DNA of 11,509 nucleotides, taken from contig CAJNDS010002392.1 of the NCBI GenBank assembly GCA_905221605.1, forward strand, positions 438,001 through 449,509, in the 5' to 3' direction. The notes under the pieces are model-generated. The model did not search any database, was not told where the DNA came from, and saw only the letters and a list, made by a program, of their open reading frames with translations. Below, in pieces: positions 8,401 through 11,509 of the stretch. Position 1 is the stretch's first letter. Every line of letters begins with the position of its first letter. Made by a program: the position numbers and the translations under genes. Source of the DNA: Symbiodinium natans. Lineage: Eukaryota > Sar > Dinophyceae > Suessiales > Symbiodiniaceae.

Positions 8401-9856
8401 AGCGATTGCGGCAGGCGCATCTGGGGCCTTTGGGACTCACGCTGCACGACCTGGCTGAAATATCCTTGGATGGGCCTCAATCAGAGACCGAGCTGGCCAC
8501 CCTCCTAGGTCAGGATGGGGAGCACCCAGTCTTGCAGGCAACAGACATGTGCGTGGAGATGGTCAGCATTTGGCGCTCGCTCTTCGGCGCTCGTTTTCGA
8601 CTCTACAAGCCCAGGGCTGACGCAGGCCGTGCTCGTGGCAAACGTTCTGGCACAGACGCAGACATCGTTCGACGAACCACTGCCGGGGCTAATCTGCTTG
8701 TCTGCAACGCTGGCAGGGTGGGCGAGGGAAGTGTGACGATCTTGGGCGTCAAGAGGAAAGATCTCCCTCGGCATGAGGAAGCCTATCAGAAGAACCCACA
8801 GTTCAACCAAGACCTGGAAGACTTGTACAACAGCGCTGCAGAGAAGAAACAAAAAAAGCTGGACATGCGCAACCAGCGACGAGATCACCCGGAGACATCT
8901 GTGTATCGACCCGGTCCCCTTCGCAAGGCCACACTGCTTGCAGACGCAACGCCGGCGCCCAGATCTGCAGCTTTCGACTACACGAGAAAGAGAGCCCCCA
9001 AGATCGTGGATCTTACCCTGACAGGCCCTTCTGTGCAGTGCGAGGCCGGAACAGTCATGAGGCCGGGCAATTCTCACAGCATGGGGGACATTCTGGCCTT
9101 TGTCCGGGGATGCGATTTGATCGTCGTGTCCAGTTTCAAGCATCTGCAGTGTTTGCCGAAGTTCAACGACATCCTGCGTCTCGGGTGCAGTTCACGCATT
9201 GCCACCAACATCGCATGTCATCTTCTGTCGGTTTAAGGTTTAAGGTTTCGGGTTTCAGGGTTTTTTTAGGGTGTTCAGGGTTTCAGGGTTTTAGGTTGTT
9301 CAGTGTTTTGAAGTATCAGGGTATTTAAAATAAAAGAGGGTTTTCAGGGTTTTGGGGGGTCAGGGTTGAGGGTGTGTTCCTCCCCTGACACTTGTAAGTC
9401 TAGGCCGCTCTTCCCGCTGGTGTACTTGGCAGCTGTCGGCTTGGGGAAGGACATCATCGAGAAAGAGACGTGGGGGAAGTCCGGCCCGGCCCAATGCCAT
9501 GAGGCTGCTTTGAAGGATGCGCTCACGATCAAGTTCTCCAGTGCGTTCCGTGGGAAGCATGCGGCCAGCTGTGACTTCATACAGAAGCTCTGCGAGATGT
9601 GACTTGGAGGAATTCAGTCATTGTATTTTGTTCAACAATGAATGATAGTCTACTCAACTGTGCACATTGGCGCAGTTTTGCTGGTCCTCTCCCACACGGT
9701 GCCAGGCGGCAGAGCCAGTGGCGCATTGCAGACCCCGACTCCGAGAACACAGAGTGTGTGGATGTCGGGGACACGCGCCAGCTTTTCACCGTCGCGCAAA
9801 AGATGCGGCGCTTAGTTCGTTGTACAGGGGTGGCGCATCCATCTTTGAAGAGATGA
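5449..9856 (+). CDS. Gene 3: hAT-like transposase-derived protein, nine exons, ~1150 residues
   Basis: Hand-derived exons are 5449-5981, 6085-6203, 6288-6882, 6959-7094 (or 7097), 7224-7376, 7490-7665, 7787-9184 (or 9175), 9404-9598 and 9706-9856. All joins keep one frame to TGA 9854-9856, giving about 1151 residues. Seen: a charged, basic N-terminus; C85-x2-C88; a zinc finger C132-x2-C135 with H180-x5-H186 in the next exon (GIGCDLC, then AHAKSDVH), as in BED/TTF-type fingers of hAT transposases; MIDDKESHRVILYH (302-315) and VHRDTAHAVR (407-416), where D303/D304 and D410 could be the first two acidic residues of an RNase H-like fold; then SFAPQRWDSEASPLRRF, FDQEDHDPAL and CHILDDP; and DSSTGVERALAVVERL (763-778), like the hAT C-terminal dimerisation region. 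The C-terminal part (DILAFVRGCDLIVVSSF, VGLGKDIIEKETW) is unassigned. I resolved no terminal inverted repeats. It could be an active element, a fossil or a domesticated protein; the intact frame argues against old decay. The ATG is the first plausible start; earlier exons cannot be excluded. Confidence 0.6.
5982..6084 (+). other. Gene 3 intron 1 (GC-AG)
   Basis: ATCAG|GCCGG to CCAACAG|GGCCC, 103 bp. Splicing joins STIR to AHAKSDVH in frame and brings the His pair of the zinc finger next to its Cys pair. Without it the frame runs to a stop at 6010. Confidence 0.6.
6204..6287 (+). other. Gene 3 intron 2 (GT-AG)
   Basis: TTAGCAG|GTGCTGG to GCCGCAG|GGG, 84 bp. This is the only nearby GT donor that matches the phase of the next exon; GTAAAG at 6221 looks stronger but is out of phase with the 6287 acceptor. 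Confidence 0.5.
6883..6958 (+). other. Gene 3 intron 3 (GC-AG)
   Basis: GTGAG|GCTAGG to TGTGCAG|GCTGG, 76 bp. It joins AHAVR to LVAKRPLAAESAW in frame, and AGGCT is duplicated at the two ends. Confidence 0.65.
7486..7505. repeat. Short perfect hairpin over a predicted 3' splice site
   Basis: TAAGGCGC (7486-7493), loop CCTT, GCGCCTTA (7498-7505). The likely acceptor AG of gene 3 intron 5 (7488-7489) is inside the stem. GCACTT (7463-7468) and AAGTGC (7505-7510) can form an outer, nearly flush arm, and a 14-bp palindrome lies at 7457-7470. Confidence 0.5.
7666..7786 (+). other. Gene 3 intron 6 (GC-AG)
   Basis: ACCTCCAG|GCGAACC to CATCGCAG|GCTC, 121 bp. It joins KGEFTSR to LLTLFVKCHILDDP in frame. 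AGGC is repeated at both ends. Confidence 0.6.
9185..9403 (+). other. Gene 3 intron 7, holding telomere-like repeats
   Basis: The donor is GT at 9185 (CTCGG|GTGCAG) or GC at 9176, both in phase. The acceptor is TCTAG|GCCG at 9402-9403. The join gives KFNDIL(RLG)PLFPLVYLAAVGLGKDI. If the intron is not used, the protein ends at TAA 9234 (about 1053 residues) and the 9404-9856 exons are orphaned. Confidence 0.5.
9234..9372 (+). repeat. Degenerate telomere-like TTTAGGG / TTTCAGGG tract
   Basis: About 135 bp of irregular units of the form TTT(A/C)AGGG or TTCAGGG: TTTAAGG, TTTCGGG, TTTCAGGG, TTTTTTTAGGG, GTTCAGGG, TTTCAGGG, TTTTAGG, then diverged TATCAGGG, TTTTCAGGG and GTCAGGG. The G-rich strand is on top. 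The plant/dinoflagellate-type telomere repeat is TTTAGGG. The units are too degenerate for a functional telomere. Confidence 0.75.
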
Positions 9857-10460
9857 TGCAGGGGGTCTTCTTTCGACGCTTCAGTCATTAGAAGAAAAAA
9901 TGTGTATTCCAGAATAACAGGGAAGCTTACTAAAGACGTAATACTGTTACTATTCCCTTCTCCCTTGTACGGAACGTACCCCGAATTATAAAAGCCGATT
10001 TTGCCTTTCAAGCCCTATTCCGAGCCTATGCCGGTGTAGGGGGAGGGGACAAGCCAAACCCCAACCCAAAAGATGGCACATGGACATTTCGAGTTTCTGT
10101 TGGGGGGGGGGGACAGACAGGGGAAGGAAGTAAGCTGCTGGATCCATGCGTGCACAGCTCCGTTGCCAGGTCATTCAGATTTCAGATCGTGGAGGCTCGC
10201 AGCACAGAATGGGAGAGAGAGACAGGGCAGGGCAGGGGGACACATCTTGTTGCCTGTGTTAGAGATTGGGCTGTGCGCGAGAAGCAGACATATGATTCGC
10301 AAGCATGTCTCGCAGCAGAGAATGGGAGAGAGTGGGATCATGATGCAATATTGAGGCTCAGTACCGAGTTGCAAAAGAGCGTGAGGGTGTTCAGCTTTCA
10401 ACAACAACCTTCGACATCTGCTGAGCTAGGACGGGGCACTAGCAGACTTGGTTCGCAAAC
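9857..10460. other. Intergenic stretch between gene 3 and gene 4
   Basis: The start (9890-9990) is comparatively AT-rich and has no coding signal. Then come a run of eleven G (10102-10112), G-tracts at 10211-10239 and a 24-base imperfect direct repeat. A + frame at 10150-10593 crosses this region and overlaps gene 4 in another phase; its Arg-rich end is an out-of-frame reading of gene 4, so it is not called. No promoter element is recognised. Confidence 0.5.
10196..10332 (+). repeat. 24-base direct repeat with one mismatch, 113 bp apart
   Basis: Copies at 10196-10219 and 10309-10332 (CTCGCAGCA, then AGAATGGGAGAGAG) differ at one base. The intervening DNA shows no further similarity. Confidence 0.8.
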
Positions 10461-11509
10461 ATGTCGTTGGACACACGAACCACCGGCAAACAGACGCCAA
10501 AGGCGTCGGCGAAAGCGCCTGCGCCGGTGTCGCAAGGCCCGCCGTTCAAGCGGGGAAGCGAAGAGGCATCAGCGATCCCCACCGCCCCGCTGAAGGCACC
10601 GAGGTTGGACGACGCATCCTCTGCGGTGCGCCCTGGGAACAAGTTGACCCCACCCCAGCTGCCGGACGACGACGACTGTGGGGACGGATTTGAGGTGTTG
10701 CGGGAAGTCATTCCTTATGCGCCTGGGCATGCTTTCAGCACGTCATGAGCTGCGCGTTGCCATAGTCGTTGCTGTTGCCTGCTGGCATTCAGGTGAGGGC
10801 TGCTTTGGGGAAGGTCCTGCAGGAGGAGGGGCTCGCAGAGCCGCGCTGCACAAGCCTTTCAGACTATCTGCCTTTGGATGTGAGAGACTCGTCTGGGTCT
10901 AGGGCTCAGTGTTCGCTCTGAGTTTGCATGGATTTGTTGGGTATCGGTTCTGCTGTGTTTGCTTCCAGACAAGGTACAAAGAGGCATGGGACTGTCAGAA
11001 CGCGTTGAACTCACTGACAAAGAACGGCATCTACGAAGCAGGGGCCGTCATGACGTGGTTGAACCCATTGGAGTCCCACAACCTGCCACTCGACCCTCCA
11101 AGCTTCAAGCAGATCGTTCGATCCGAGCAACGGCTGATTCCCACCGTCACCAAGGGTCAGGAACGGATTGTGTGGCCGGCAGCGTTGCACACGTATGTCT
11201 TCCATGATCACATCCCGCAGGGCTACCCCAAAAACATGTTCTTGGCCTCGGGCCACGCGTTGGCAGCAGCTTGGTGGGTGCCTGTGCTGCAAGGAGATAG
11301 CCTGAGGGATTCTTCTTCCGGAGGCAGTTTCTTCTCTTTAATAGCCTCCCCCATTGACTCTTTCTGTGGGCCCGGAATATAATTTAAGAGTCCCGGAACT
11401 CAATTATAAACGAAACCCTGGGTCCAGTGCCTTCTTTCACACAGCAATGCTGTTGAGCTTCATAGTAGTTGAGGTGTGTCCCTCAGCCCACTGCAACAGC
11501 CCGACCCCC
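10461..11509 (+). CDS. Gene 4: 5' part of an unrecognised multi-exon protein (runs off the window)
   Basis: The start ATG at 10461 opens a Pro/Ala/Lys-rich, probably disordered N-terminus (MSLDTRTTGKQTPKASAK) that ends in PDDDDCGDGFE. Exon 1 would end at 10694 (GAG|GTGTTG) or at 10730 (GC donor), both in phase with exon 2 at 10793 (GGCATTCAG|GTGAGG). Exon 2 reads VRAALGKVLQEEGLAEP and DYLPLDVRDS. Its donor is GT at 10891 or 10897, in phase with ACAAG|G at 10974. Exon 3 reads YKEAWDCQNALNSLTKNG, then AVMTWLNPLESHNLPL, FKQIVRSEQRL and ASGHALAAAWW. A donor is likely at GT 11278 or AG|GA 11294, because the following 200 bp turns AT-richer and meets a stop at 11380. Exons have soluble-protein composition with no transmembrane segment. 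No family is recognised. Confidence 0.55.

Noticed and set aside
9577-10011. 144-codon minus-strand open frame
   Set aside because: It overlaps the last two predicted exons of gene 3 on the + strand, which join in frame to the rest. Its composition is not clearly protein-like, though I could not exclude it fully.
2607-10048. The 12-mer CCTATGCCGGTG followed by G-rich sequence, at 2607 and 10025
   Set aside because: A few 12-base matches are expected by chance in a window of this length, and the flanks do not align.

Overview
The window looks like nuclear DNA from a dinoflagellate, most likely a Symbiodiniaceae-type alga. I infer this from exons split by short introns whose 3' sites are almost always AG|G, from donors that need to be GC or GA as well as GT to keep frames open, from degenerate TTTAGGG-like (telomere-type) DNA, from very long CT/TG microsatellites, and from a stramenopile/alveolate-style C5-cytosine methyltransferase. 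I see no operons, Shine-Dalgarno sites, tRNA, rRNA or CRISPR. Species assignment is inference only.

All supported genes read on the + strand. (1) About 155-2603 holds an unrecognised, probably multi-exon gene; its last intron is filled with about 960 bp of (CT)n then (TG)n repeats. (2) 3212-4816 is a single uninterrupted 534-codon gene for a complete C5 DNA methyltransferase with a basic tail that carries two KRRLSDI(F/Y) motifs. The same kind of motif occurs in gene 1. (3) 5449-9856 can be joined by eye into one open nine-exon gene for a protein of about 1150 residues: an N-terminal Cys2-His2 zinc finger, a central region with Asp residues placed as in RNase H-like transposases, and a C-terminal VER segment like the hAT dimerisation region. 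I read it as a hAT-like, transposase-derived protein. One of its introns holds the telomere-like repeats. (4) 10461 to the right edge is the 5' part of another unrecognised multi-exon gene.

Between genes there are a cluster of ATTAC/GTAAT motifs and a hairpin upstream of the methyltransferase, an exact 73-bp tandem duplication upstream of gene 3, and a roughly 600-bp gap before gene 4 with short purine-rich repeats.

The biological theme is a methyltransferase gene, which sets DNA methylation and hence transposon silencing, lying next to a transposase-like gene in repeat-rich DNA. Whether they work together or are only neighbours cannot be told from the sequence. All splice sites are hand-derived from frame continuity and need transcript evidence.
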